A program made the translations under genes and the position numbers. Below are positions 34,734-45,275 of a DNA stretch of 64,000 bases, piece by piece (position 1 is the first letter of the stretch; every line of letters begins with the position of its first letter). The notes beneath the pieces were generated by a model that was not told the origin of the DNA, ran no database searches, and saw only the letters and a program-made list of their open reading frames with translations. This DNA comes from Capsicum annuum. Lineage: Eukaryota > Streptophyta > Magnoliopsida > Solanales > Solanaceae. The stretch spans positions 112,828,158-112,892,157 of the forward strand of contig NC_061120.1 in assembly GCF_002878395.1 (NCBI RefSeq), in the 5' to 3' direction.

Positions 34734-35721
34734 AAAATTTGAAGGTTTTCTAGGGCATCTTGAACTTCATGACATCAATCCATTTTCTCTCTAGTTTTTA
34801 CGGCTTAACATCTTGAACTTATTTAAGAGACTACTTTACTTCTCTTTGGCCTCTAAACTTTTATTTCAATTGTCAACTCTTTAATTTAGTTGTGGGATAT
34901 TCTTCTTGAATTTGGGAAGAAATCAATTTGTCACTACATCTTTTGTAAGTTTAATCACTTTCAATTATGAATTTAATTATTGTTATTGATTTCTTTCTCA
35001 TGTGGAAATAAAACCCATAACTAGGGTTGTGGGATCTAAGATTACTCCTTCATGGATTTAATAGTTGGTTAGAGTTTGAGTGATTGTGGGAACATCTTGA
35101 TTATTCCTTTCTAATAATTATTTCCTATTGGTTACAAGCAATATATATTGCCTTATGTTTGTTTGCTCAAACTAAGAAATAAACTAAAGGTAGCAAATTA
35201 TCAATGAGGATTTAGGAAGGTTAAGTTCTCATCTAATGATTAATTTTGTAACAAGATTGATCAATTCAAGATAAAATCAGTATGAAAATAATGTTTTCCT
35301 ATGTTTGAGAGAATTAGGGAGTTCAATATCTAGGTAGGTTGAGAAACATTTAGATGGACTGTCTAAGTTTATAATTTGGTGTTTCCCAAAAGTCATGAGA
35401 ATCCAGTACTACAAATATCATTCAATGAGGGGTTAATAATCATAGTGATCACAACTCTAGTTTCTCTATATCATTGATTTGAAATATTGAAGTTTAAGCT
35501 TTGAGTTCTAAGGTGAATTAAAGTGTTAATAACTTTTGTTCAATCATTAAAAACCCCTATTTTATCTTTTCGTATCATTTGTTTGAATTTAACTTGTAGC
35601 TATAGTTTCAAATTAGTTTAATCGCCACTCACATTGTTCCTCGTGGATTCAAACCCAACGCCACAGTTGAATGATGACTGCCTTGCACTAAATTGACGTG
35701 TAAGTTGAGCATTGTAAAAAA

Positions 35722-35739
35722 TGGTGCCGTTGCCGGGGA
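35722..35739 (+). other. primer-binding site (tRNA-Asp), element K
   Basis: 'tggtgccgttgccgggga', 17 of 18 identical to the tRNA-Asp PBS TGGCGCCGTTGCCGGGGA. Confidence 0.92.
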
Positions 35740-35864
35740 ACAATTTGGTGTATTGAGTTGGTTTGGAATTTTAACCTACTTGCTTGAATTCAAACTTGTA
35801 ATTATTTTTTGTTTTATTTTATTTCTTGTATTAGGTAGATTTTTATTTTAGTTTACTTATTACT

Positions 35865-36910
35865 ATGGCATCGTGGAATGAACATGAGCTTGGTGGTTGG
35901 AAATCTTATCTTGATAATCCATGTCCATATTGTGATGGACCTCACTTTTGGAAAGATTGTAGATATACTCCCCGGAGAGAGATATGTGCACCATCTCCAT
36001 TTTATCAAGAGTATGATTGTTATTTATGTGGTTGTCAAGATGGACATTGGAATGATTGCCCAAATGCCCTCTCCCCCTATTACGCTAACCCAAATTTTAG
36101 TTCTTATTATGAGTTTGATAGGTCTTATGGTCAAGAAAAGGAAGAACAAAGCACCGAAAAGAGTGGCATTGAAGCTATGTTTCAACGAACGTTGGATCTC
36201 TAGAAAGAAATGTATGATATCATATGTGATATGCGTCCGTACATGAAGCCAATCATTCATAAGGAGATAGATATAGAGGTCAATCATTCCAAGCATTCTT
36301 CTATATTTTATTTAGATGATATCTTGTCTGTGGAATTATTTAAAATAATGGAAGAGTGTAAAGATGAGGAGCAAGAATCCTATATTTATGTTGAGCTTGA
36401 TGATAAGAAACTATCGGTGATTTCCTAACCAACCAACCCAACCATAAAAGATGCTGCCAAGATTGAGGAAATGGTGCTAAAGGCAAAAGAAGAAACCGAG
36501 CCACTCTCTTATAAAGACTCTAGCCCAATTTTGGGTGAAGAGGTCAAGAAGGACGCAACTCCAAAATTAGGTAGAAGAACTCACTGTATTACTTTTCAAC
36601 ATCATGCTTAGTGGATGCGATGAAAGTTGAATCACCCAAGCAAATGATGAATTTTTGAAATGAGGAGGAAAATACCTACATTTTGGACTTTGTCTTTTCG
36701 AAAGGGTATAATAAAACCCCAATCTTGAAGGCCAAGAATCTTAAAGATAGATGTCTATTTAGGAGATTTTTAAGATTATCACCATTGCCAAATAATCCCA
36801 CACGAAAGTTCTATGCAAAATTGGGCAAGCGGTTTAATTGTTCAAAGTGTCATGATAGAACTTTTCTTATCATGCTCTCACATTTGACCAATGCACCTAA
36901 AAGATGTTAA
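35865..36910 (+). pseudogene. element K protein: tandem Cys/His clusters, acidic middle, basic C-terminus
   Basis: I do not recognise this protein. It starts at ATG 35865, 125 bp after the PBS; the first open piece is 112 residues (to 36203), followed in the same frame by 36204-36428 after one TAG and by a further piece to about 36609. A frame change leads to 36683-36910. Residues 20-32 form C-x2-C-x3-H-x4-C (CPYCDGPHFWKDC) and residues 52-65 form C-x2-C-x5-H-x3-C (CYLCGCQDGHWNDC), followed by 'PNALSPYYANP'. The middle is rich in Glu/Lys; the C-terminus has 'RKFYAKLGKRFNCSKCHD'. The copy on the minus strand at 63380-62250 keeps the same spacing. It could be a derived nucleocapsid-like RNA-binding protein; that is inference. 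Confidence 0.7.
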
Positions 36911-37020
36911 GATTGAAAGATAGGCAGACGATTCAAATCGTCTAAGTGTAGGGATAAAAGATGAAACACTTTCAAGGTATCTTGATGAATTTTGAGTAGT
37001 GAAGATAACCTAGTCATTTC

Positions 37021-37059
37021 GTGACATTAAATCAGGCTCTGATTGGGAGGCAACCTAAG
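37021..37059 (+). other. conserved 39-nt non-coding motif, copy in K
   Basis: Begins 'gtgacattaaatcagg' and ends 'gggaggcaacctaag'. It aligns without gaps to J 42392-42430 (31 of 39 by eye) and to the minus strand of 62263-62225 (about 24 of 39). All three lie shortly after the last coding piece of their element. I recall a similar '...TTAAATCAAGCGCT...GGGAGGCAACCC' block after coding regions of plant Tat/Athila elements. Confidence 0.7.
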
Positions 37060-37817
37060 CATTTTGTTATTTGTATTTGTATTATGTGATTGACATCAGA
37101 TCTCTACACCTATGGTGCCACAGGTCTATTTCCATCTCTCTTGTTTTAGTTTAATACATTGGGGACAATGCATGATTTTAAGTTAAAGGTGAGACTAATT
37201 GTGGGTGTTGGAGTCCTCTTGGGGATTTTTTTTGCCAAGACTCTTTTCCCCAGAGTCTTGTTCCTAGTACAGCTGGTGTATTTGTTTTGTAATGTGTTGT
37301 AGTTAAATGGGGGGAGGGTGGGGGGGGAATAAGTATCTAGGACATTTGACATATTTTTATTGATTTTTCTTGGAATGATAAATACCTCTCTAGTTGTCTA
37401 TCTGGTAACTGTGTGATGTGTATCTATATGTGACTACTGTGAATCTTTTTATGGCATTAGTACTAAGGACATGATAATCACTGCTAATAATTGCATGAAC
37501 TGAATGGGCAACATCTTGTGATGTACCTTTGTGCCATATGTGTGTGAGATACTACCTAGTTCCCGTTGTGTGTTAAGTTCAGAACTTGCCTGGTTGTTCT
37601 TGCCTTGGTTGTAGGATAGCGGTTAGGAAAGGATTATAGGCTGTTATAGATATTAGTTCACTCTTAGCCTAAATGACCTTACATGTGTGAATAATATCCC
37701 TTGATGCCGATTTGGAGCCTGAATGACTATTCTTTTTATTATACCTATCACTTTTCCATATGTATCACAATGAACCTATTTTAGCCCTGGTTCTCCGTGG
37801 ACATTGGGCACTTTGAC

Positions 37818-37834
37818 TTAGGCAAATAGCCTAA
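37818..37834. other. hairpin in 3' region of K
   Basis: Perfect 6-bp inverted repeat TTAGGC/GCCTAA around a 5-nt loop. It lies in the block shared with J (37782-37860 and 43384-43462). In the minus-strand element a comparable AGGCT/AGCCT pair is at 58967-58979. In J the stem is degraded. Confidence 0.5.
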
Positions 37835-38588
37835 GTTGAGGGTAGCTATCATAGGGGTGCATGATGTAAAGTGAGTATGAATAAGGTGAATTAAAAAAAT
37901 ATATACAAGGCTTGGTGTGGTAGAAAAAGAATGAGAAAAGAAATGTTGTAGAAGAGAAAATGAATGAATAAAACCTGAACCCAACTTGAATATGTTTTAA
38001 TCAAGAAATGTAGAAATAAGGTAAAGGTTGATAAGTCAGACCCCCAAAATAGTGTAGTGCCAAGGAGGCTTAGGTACTTTAAATATCCTTATGTATCATA
38101 CCATCCCCAAGTCTACATTACAAGCTAAAGAAAAGTCCTATAGTGATCCTAACTTAACTATCTGAAAGCTTTGGTAATGAAATTAAGGGCAAGCTTATGG
38201 TATTTGGCATATATTGACTGGAACTTTTTTCTGAGAGTGAGTGTCTCTTGACTGCCCCTGCATTGACATGCTTGAGTTCACATATGAGTAAGGAGGGATT
38301 TGTTTACTGTAAGTGCACATCGGTTGCATTGCTAGTTGCCTACTTGTTTGGGAAGTGTAATTTGTATATAGGCATGGTTATTGTTGCTAATTTGATGTCA
38401 TATCTTGATTTCCTTGTGTCGCATTATTGATCTTCATTTATATACACAGTTGGGTTTAAAGTGATTGAACTTGGAGAGTGCAATATGTTTTGAGCTAAAA
38501 TAGATGATTGACTGTCGAATGTCCTTTCTATCCTCTTAGTTATGTTTAAGTTGCTTAAGGACAAACAATTTTTGTAAGTCGAGGGTGT

Positions 38589-40341
38589 TGATGTGTGAGA
38601 TAATGCTAAGACATTTGAGGCTTTTAACTAGAAATAATTGTAAAGTCATAAGCAACTTTTGTCATTTTTGATTGCTTTCTCTATGATAATTCTGGAAAGT
38701 CAAGATGCCAGAAAACTAAAGACAATAAGAGAAAAAGAGGTGAATTTGGAACAAGTGGCCATGAAAGTGTAGTTGATGACTTGTCTAATAAGTCATCAAA
38801 TTTGTGATAAGTTATCAAGTCATTGTAAGCTATAGACAGTGTGAGAAAGTTGAAGAATAAGTGTGAAGACATCTTTGATAAGTCATCATAATTTATATAA
38901 GTCGTCGAGAATGCCGTCAGCCTAAGGCAGTTCATGAGATTTGCAGTGAAAAAGTGACAACATTGTCTGATATGTCATCAAAGTCCTGATAAGTCATCAA
39001 AGTAATCATCAACCTTAGGCAGTATATGGGAGTCAGATTTTGAAAGTGACGACATCTACTGATAAGCCATCCACTTTATGATAAGTCGTTCAGATTACCA
39101 TCAACCTTAGGCAGTGTTCAGAAGCTGAGTTAAAGAAGTGACGACATTTCATGATAATTTATCAGATCTTTGATAAGTGTTCAGACTTATCATCAGCTAA
39201 AGACGGTGACATATCAAATATAGAAAGGAGTTAACGACATGTCTGATAAGCCATCAACACCCTGATAAGTCATCACATGTTGTCATCACTGTAAGAGAAA
39301 AAACTTTATGCTGTGATTTACTTCCAAAAATTAGGCTAAGTATTTAAGGCAAAGTTGAAGGTTTTCTAGGGCATCTTGAACTTCATGACATCAATCTGTT
39401 TTCTCTCTAATTTTTAGGTCTTAACATCTTGAACTTCTTTCGAAGACTACTTTACATCACTTTGATTTCTAAACTTGGATTTCAATTTTCAATTCTTTGA
39501 TTTAGTTGTGAGATATTCTTCTTGAACTTGGGAAGAGAATAAATTTCTGACTACATCTTTTGCAAGTTTAATCACTTTGAATTATGAATTCAGTTATTGT
39601 TATCACTTTCTTTCTCATGTAGAAATAAAACCCCTAAGTAGGGTTGTGGGATCTATGATTATTCCTTCACAGATTTAATAGTTGGTTAGGGTTTGAGTGA
39701 TTGTGGGAACATCTTGATTATTCCTTTGTAATGATTGTTTTCTATTGGTTGCAAGAAATAGATCTAGCATTATGTTTCTTTTCTCGAACTGAAAAATAAA
39801 CTAAAGGTAGCGATTTATCAATGAGCATTTGGGAAGGTTATGTTCTTATCTAATGAGTAATGTTGTACCAAGATTGATCAACTCGAGATAAAATCAATAT
39901 GAATAGAATCTTTCCTAAGTTCGAGAGAATTAGAAGTTCAACATCTAGATAGGTTGAGAAACACTTAGATGGACTGTCAAAACTAATAATTTGGTGTTTC
40001 CCACAAGTCATGAGAATCCAGTACTACAAATATCATTCAATGAGGGGTTAATAATCATAATGATCACAACTCTAGTTTCTTTATATCATTGATTTGAAAT
40101 ATTGTAGTTTAAGATTTGAGTTCTAAGGCGAATTTAAGTGTTAATAACTTTTGTTCAATCATTAAAAACCCCTATTTTATCTTTTCATATCATTTGTTTG
40201 TATTTAAATTGTAGCTATAGTTTCAAATTAGTTTTATCGTCACTTACATTCCTTGTGGATTCAAGTCTATCTCCAAAGTTGGGTAAGTATATTAACAATG
40301 ACCACCTTGCACTAAATTGAAGTGTAAGTTTAGTGTTATTA
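38589..40341 (+). repeat. 3' LTR of element K
   Basis: 1753 bp, homologous to 33973-35717 throughout, including the 92-bp array (about 38770-39295). Immediately followed by the target duplication and the resumed gag of J. Confidence 0.9.
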
Positions 40342-40346
40342 ACACT

Positions 40347-41270
40347 ATTCCCCTTTTCATTACTTGGGGAAGCAAAAAAGTGGTTGAATGTTGAGTCAAA
40401 AGGTTCAATCGCAACATGGGATGACGCAGCCTAGAAATTCTTCATCTAATTCTTTCCATCTAGAAAGACTGGAAGACTTCGCATTGAAATTGCATTCTTC
40501 AAACATAAGCCAAATGATAATTTATATCATGTGTGGAATCAGTTCAAAGCTCTTTTTTGGGACTGTCCATATCATCAACACTATAATGAGGTATTAGCTC
40601 ACACTTTTGTTGAGGCTCTTGATCATAACATAAAAAATTTACTATATTCAACGGCAGGTTGTCAAGCATTGGAATTGACATATGATGAGCTATATACCTT
40701 ATTGTATCGAATTCAACAAGGGAATCCTGAATGGCATTCAAACTTAAGAAATGCTACAAAGAAGGTTATAGGTGTGTTGGAGGTGGACAAGTTTACTACT
40801 ATATATTTCCAGATAGTTGCACTACAAAATTAGTTGAAACTCAATTCAACAATATGAAATTGGGGGTTACACAGCCTACAACAACAGTGAATAAAATTTA
40901 GCAGAGAAGTACTTGGAGAGTGGTTTCTAGCAATAGTGGTCATTCAGCATATATATGTGCTGCCAATCCTAAGTAAGTGATTTTTTTGGGAACTATTCAA
41001 AGGATAAATTATGGGAATGCCTACAATTTGAAGTGGCAGCCTCAGCTACCAAATCAAATATGGAACCCCCAAGAGCAGCAGGTTTATGGAAATCAGGCCG
41101 CAACTCAGGCTTGCAATGTGGAAGAGATGATGAAGCAAATTATGGCTGCTCAATCACAGTTGGAATTATATTTAAAGAGCTAGCAAGTGGCTATAAGGAG
41201 CTAGGAGTTGCAGATAGGTCATATAGCAGCAACACAGAATATCACGCCTCAAGGTTGTTTGCCTAATGAT
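40347..41270 (+). pseudogene. element J gag, central and C-terminal part
   Basis: Resumes with 'FPFSLLGEAKKWLNVE', then 'FKALFWDCPYHQHYNEVLAH' (40531-40833 open), 'LDHNIKNLLYSTAGC', 'ELTYDELYTLLYRIQQGNPE' and 'KKVIGVLEVDKFTTI', the Athila capsid in normal order. The zinc knuckle is reduced to 'SGHSAYICAANP'. Then 'NYGNAYNLKWQPQLP' and a Gln-rich stretch (VEEMMKQIMAAQSQLE). A few stops and shifts; otherwise the best-preserved gag in the window. Confidence 0.85.
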
Positions 41271-42225
41271 AGTGAAAATACTAAAAAATGGTAATCACTT
41301 TTAGGAGTGGTAAATATCTAAATAAAGAACCTCCAAAGAAAACTAAGTAAGTAGATGCAAAGATGATTCCCCAGCAAGTATCTAACAAAGTTGCTGAAAA
41401 TTTGAGAAAGTCTAAGTACTCGAAAGAAAAAGTTGCTATACAGGTGAAGGAGAGACCGCCGCCACATTTCCCATAGAGGCTTAGTAAAGCAAAAGAGGAT
41501 GCATGCTTTAATATGTTCTTTGACACGTTCAGAGAGCTTAATATTAACTTACCTTTTTTGATGTTTTGAAGGGAATGCCCAAGTACACTAAGTACTTGAA
41601 CGATGTGGTTACTCACAAAGTTAAGTTGCAGGATGTTAAGAAGGTGTCACTCACTGAGGACTGTAGCTTTATGGTAATGAAGAAGAAGCCTAAAAAGCTC
41701 AAATACCCTGGAAAGTTCACTCTCCAAATTCAAATTGGCAATAGTAAGGTGGTCCACACACTTAGTAACTTAGAGGAGAGCAAAAATTTTATGCCCCTCT
41801 CTTTGTTCAACACTTTGGACTTGGGGATTCCATGACCAAGCTTTGTGTTACTATAACTGGCAAACAAGACCATAGCCCATCCTAAAGAAGTCATAGATTA
41901 TGTTCTCATCAGGGTGGGTAAGTTTATTATTCCTACTAACTTTATTGTTTTAGATTTTCAGGCAAATAAAAAAGTACCAGTCATCTAGGTATGTCCATTT
42001 TTGGTGACGGAAGGATCTTTGATAGATGTGAGAGAGGGCACGCTCACGATGAGGCTAGATGATGAAGAGGTGGTTTTCAAAGTGTACAAACCTCTCAACA
42101 CACTATCCCACTATAAAGATTCATGCATGATTACTGTGATTAAAGGGGAAAAGTGTGGGTTGATAGAGTTTATTCCAGAAAATGCCTATTCAGATTTCCA
42201 TATTAAGTTGCCCAGCCTCCAATAA
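41271..42225 (+). pseudogene. element J aspartic protease region
   Basis: 41566-41835: 'MPKYTKYLNDVVTHKVKL', 'KLKYPGKFTLQIQIGN', then 'TLSNLEESKNFMPLSLFN', where Athila proteases have L-C-D-x-G-A-S-x-N-x-M-P; Asp and Gly of the active site are lost. 'VLIRVGKFIIPTNFIVLDF' and 'PFLVTEGSLIDVREGTLTMR' (42001-42225) complete the domain. The reading frame then ends; no RT follows. Confidence 0.82.
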
Positions 42226-44191
42226 ATAAGCCTAAAATGATCTAAATTGATAATCCTGAAAAGGCTGTTGTTAGGAGAGTTGTTGACCTTGAGAGTTCAC
42301 ACTTAAGAGGTCAGAAATGAATAAGAAGATGGCGTTCAACTATGACAAAGGGCTTGAAGGAATATGGATAAGTTGGTGATTGGGTCATTCTGTGACACTA
42401 AATCAGGAACTTCTTAGGCGGCAACCCAAGTTAAGGTATGTTTTATTTTTAGTATTTTTAGTTTATACGTCACTGAATTTTTTGTATTTAGTCATAAGTT
42501 GATGGGATATTTGAGTACCAAAAAACCTAATCTAAGAAGCATGGTGAAGACTAAGTATGGGGTCCCTGGACCCCCATTTATGCAAAAAGATGCTACTACC
42601 TAGGCCTAAAGGCCTCAGAGAGTATTTCTATCTCTACTTTTAAGTATACTTTAGCATCAAAGTAGATTTTTAAGTATGGGGTGGGAAAATTTTTAGTTTT
42701 AGGAGTAATTTTAAATTTTTTCCATTAGGAATAAAGGTGGGATATTATTATTATTTGTGCTATATTTTATTGGATGATGCAAGTGTTTTGGCTGTAAAAG
42801 TATATTGATTGTATGAATTACTACTTTGGAGACGCATATGATCTTGATTATGACTCTTGTACTTGTTGGCTTATTGATTGAATTCACGTGATTGTTTAGT
42901 TAAGAGTCTATGATGATCCTACTTGAGTTGAGCATGTGCCATGTGTGTGTGTGGTTGTTTGTATATACCTTGTTGCATGTGATGTATAAAACTTTCCTGG
43001 TGTGTATGCAAAGTGAAATAAGGAGTGTGGGTTTAAGAGATGATATGCACATTTCTTTGATAACCATGCTTATACCCTCTTTTACCTACCATATGCATAA
43101 TCATAGTAAGCCTCATTGAGCCTTTAGTTTTTTTTGGCAGCCTCATTTGTAGCCTATTTCCTTTAATTTAATAGACCTTAATTTGATCCAAGGATCCTAT
43201 GTGTTTTAGTATAAAATTAAATGAGTAAGGAATTTTGAATTCTAGGAGAAGAAAGGTGAAAATGACGCCCCAAAGTGATAGTTATTGTTGTGTAAAAATT
43301 ATTGTATTGTGGTTGGGAGTTAGAGAAAGTTATGCTAAAGAATTCCATTTTTATAGACTAGTTGTGCTACCTTGAATGTGTTTTGGCCCTGGTCCTCCTT
43401 GGATATTGTGCACCTTTACTAAGGCAAATCTCTTAAGATGAGGGTGGCTATCATAGGGATACGTAGAGTATAAGGGGTGTGAAGAAGGCTAAAATGAATC
43501 AGTTGTACATTGAAAATTGTCCCAACATAGTGTTTGTGAATGAGCTTAATGTGATGGGTCAAAATAAAAGATAGGGGTAACAACAGTTTGGTAAAATTGG
43601 TTGTTACAGATTGGTCTTGATTATATAATGTTATGTGATAAAGCTCTTAAGGAAGATAGTCACTATTCATGGAAAAAATTGTTCCTACTTGTCGCTTAGC
43701 TGACATTAAAACCCATAAAGACCTATTTGACCTAATCTTATTCATTATGATATTAGTGGAGTACTACACTAAGGGAAATATTATGGTTCATCTCGCATAA
43801 CTTGTGAATTCTTTTTTAGAGTAAGTGCAATTTGATTCATGTACCCATTCTATTATAAAATGCATCTATGTGAGTGATTATGGGTACCTCTCTTATTTTG
43901 AGGGAACATTTTTTATGATAGTTGGGTCATTTATATAATGTCCTTAATTGAACAATATATATGAGTTTGCCAACTAGGAGAGTAAATTCTTGAGCCTAAG
44001 ATGTTTTGGAGTAGTATTCTTGAACTATCAATTGTGTATAACATGCTAAGTGCAGAAACTTGCATCTAATGTAGTCACTGCTGCACTAGCTTAAGTTCCT
44101 TGCATGTATTAGATGTGCAGGGTAACCTAAGCTTATGATGCTTATATTAAAGAGTTGTTTGAGGATGAACAAGGCTTTAAGTGTGTGGTGG
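42226..44191. other. 3' non-coding region of element J
   Basis: Holds the second copy of the 39-nt motif (42392-42430), 'aagtatggggt' runs near 42553 and 42673, the block shared with K (43384-43462), 'tttgaggatgaacaagg' (about 44158) and a purine-rich 'gtgtgtggtgg' before the LTR. No pol words, although this is where RT, RNase H and integrase belong in an autonomous element. Confidence 0.65.
42392..42430 (+). other. conserved 39-nt non-coding motif, copy in J
   Basis: Begins 'gtgacactaaatcagg' and ends 'ggcggcaacccaag'; ungapped match to the K copy at 37021. It lies 167 bp after the end of the protease piece. Confidence 0.7.
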
Positions 44192-44911
44192 TGATCTGAA
44201 GTGTATTTATTCATTTCAGTATTGTTATCTAAGATATTTAGCCTTGTTTTGAGGGAAACTTGTGTGTTAGATGTATTAATTATTATATAAATAAGAATAT
44301 AAGTGTTTAAGTATGTGATTACAATATTTAATGGTGTTTTCAAACAAGTTTGGATTCAAATTGATCATTTAGAGTTTAACCAAGAAAACTACTGTTACTA
44401 GCTTAAGCTAGGTGTTTGTCTAGTCTATCACGGTGGATTCTAATGTATGTAATGAGTTACTAATGGTTTAATTGTTTAATTATGTGTGGAACAATTTTTT
44501 TATAATGTTCAAAGTGTAATTGAATCAATCCAAGAGTCAAAACACTAAGTAAAGATCAAAGTGAACGGAGCCTAATCTTAGCTCGCATTTCTAGTTCACC
44601 TTAATGAATGTTGTGTTGTTTTGAGCTCTAATATATGGTGCATAATTCTTCAGGATGCTTGGTGAGTTTATTTAAATGATATACTAAGGATGTACAAGCT
44701 GGACATGAAGCGGAAACAACACCACAGGGCATGGGACGGAGGACAAAAGCACAAAGTGAAGTTGGACATCTAGAAATGCTAGTCCAGTGAGCCCTTGAGA
44801 TAGTGCGATGTGATATCATTCTCCTTTATAAGACTCGCATTGTGATACCATCCCCTAGATACTTACAAAAGCATCGCGACCCCCATTACACATACGGCTA
44901 AAGTGCACTAT

Positions 44912-44919
44912 TATAAATA
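44912..44919 (+). promoter_or_regulatory. TATA box, 3' LTR of J
   Basis: TATAAATA, conserved with the 5' LTR at 32564. Confidence 0.7.
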
Positions 44920-45275
44920 GGATTCTTTACTTGTTTCTAAGGACTTTTTGGATGGACCTTGGACATCTTGGAGGCATGGACAGGAGATGGAAAACAATTA
45001 AATTAAGTTTTTTACATCTTTAATCTATATTTTTTATGGACTTTAATATGCATTCATTCATTGTGCTTATAATTATGACCATGAGGGGCCAAAGTCCCCT
45101 TTACGGGGTTAAGGATAAAAACATGATTACTATTGCTTTGAATTGATTTAGTTTTGATTTATTTTCATATTTGGTTGTTTATTTATCCTTGTTTTACCTA
45201 TTTTAATAAGTATCTAACGCTATAATACATCTATTATCTACCTTGTGAGCTCCGGAAGTGGAATATAAAGATAGA

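Larger units (their letters stand above)
33973..35717 (+). repeat. 5' LTR of element K
   Basis: Starts TGATGTGTGAG. U3 contains a six-unit 92-bp array (34150-34680), a TATA-like TATTTAAGG at 34725 and 'ttttctagggcatcttgaac' after it. It ends at 'attgtaa' next to the PBS; the related LTR at the right edge ends 'attatca', so the usual CA terminus has decayed here. Confidence 0.88.
36911..38588. other. 3' non-coding region of element K
   Basis: Contains the conserved 39-nt motif (37021-37059), G-rich runs near 37309-37330, a 79-bp block shared with element J (37782-37860) with a TTAGGC/GCCTAA hairpin at 37818-37834, and 'gcttaaggacaaac' (about 38552) before the polypurine-like tract. No coding words. 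Confidence 0.6.
33973..40341 (+). mobile_element. element K, non-autonomous LTR element with a Cys/His-rich ORF
   Basis: 6.37 kb between perfect target duplications acact (33968-33972 and 40342-40346), inside gag of J. LTRs of about 1.75 kb (33973-35717 and 38589-40341), a nearly perfect tRNA-Asp PBS, one coding region (35865-36910), a conserved 39-nt motif after it, 1.5 kb of 3' non-coding sequence and a polypurine-like 'cgagggtg' before the 3' LTR. No gag, protease or pol words. A second member of the family begins at the right edge of the window on the minus strand. Confidence 0.88.

Noticed and set aside
35711..35717. non-canonical TG...TA ends as a special feature of elements K and J
   Set aside because: The related LTR in L ends 'attatca', so the K end is best explained as a decayed CA; J ends are ambiguous by a few bases.
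40544..40741. minus-strand 65-residue frame
   Set aside because: Shadow of the sense gag frame of element J (40531-40833).
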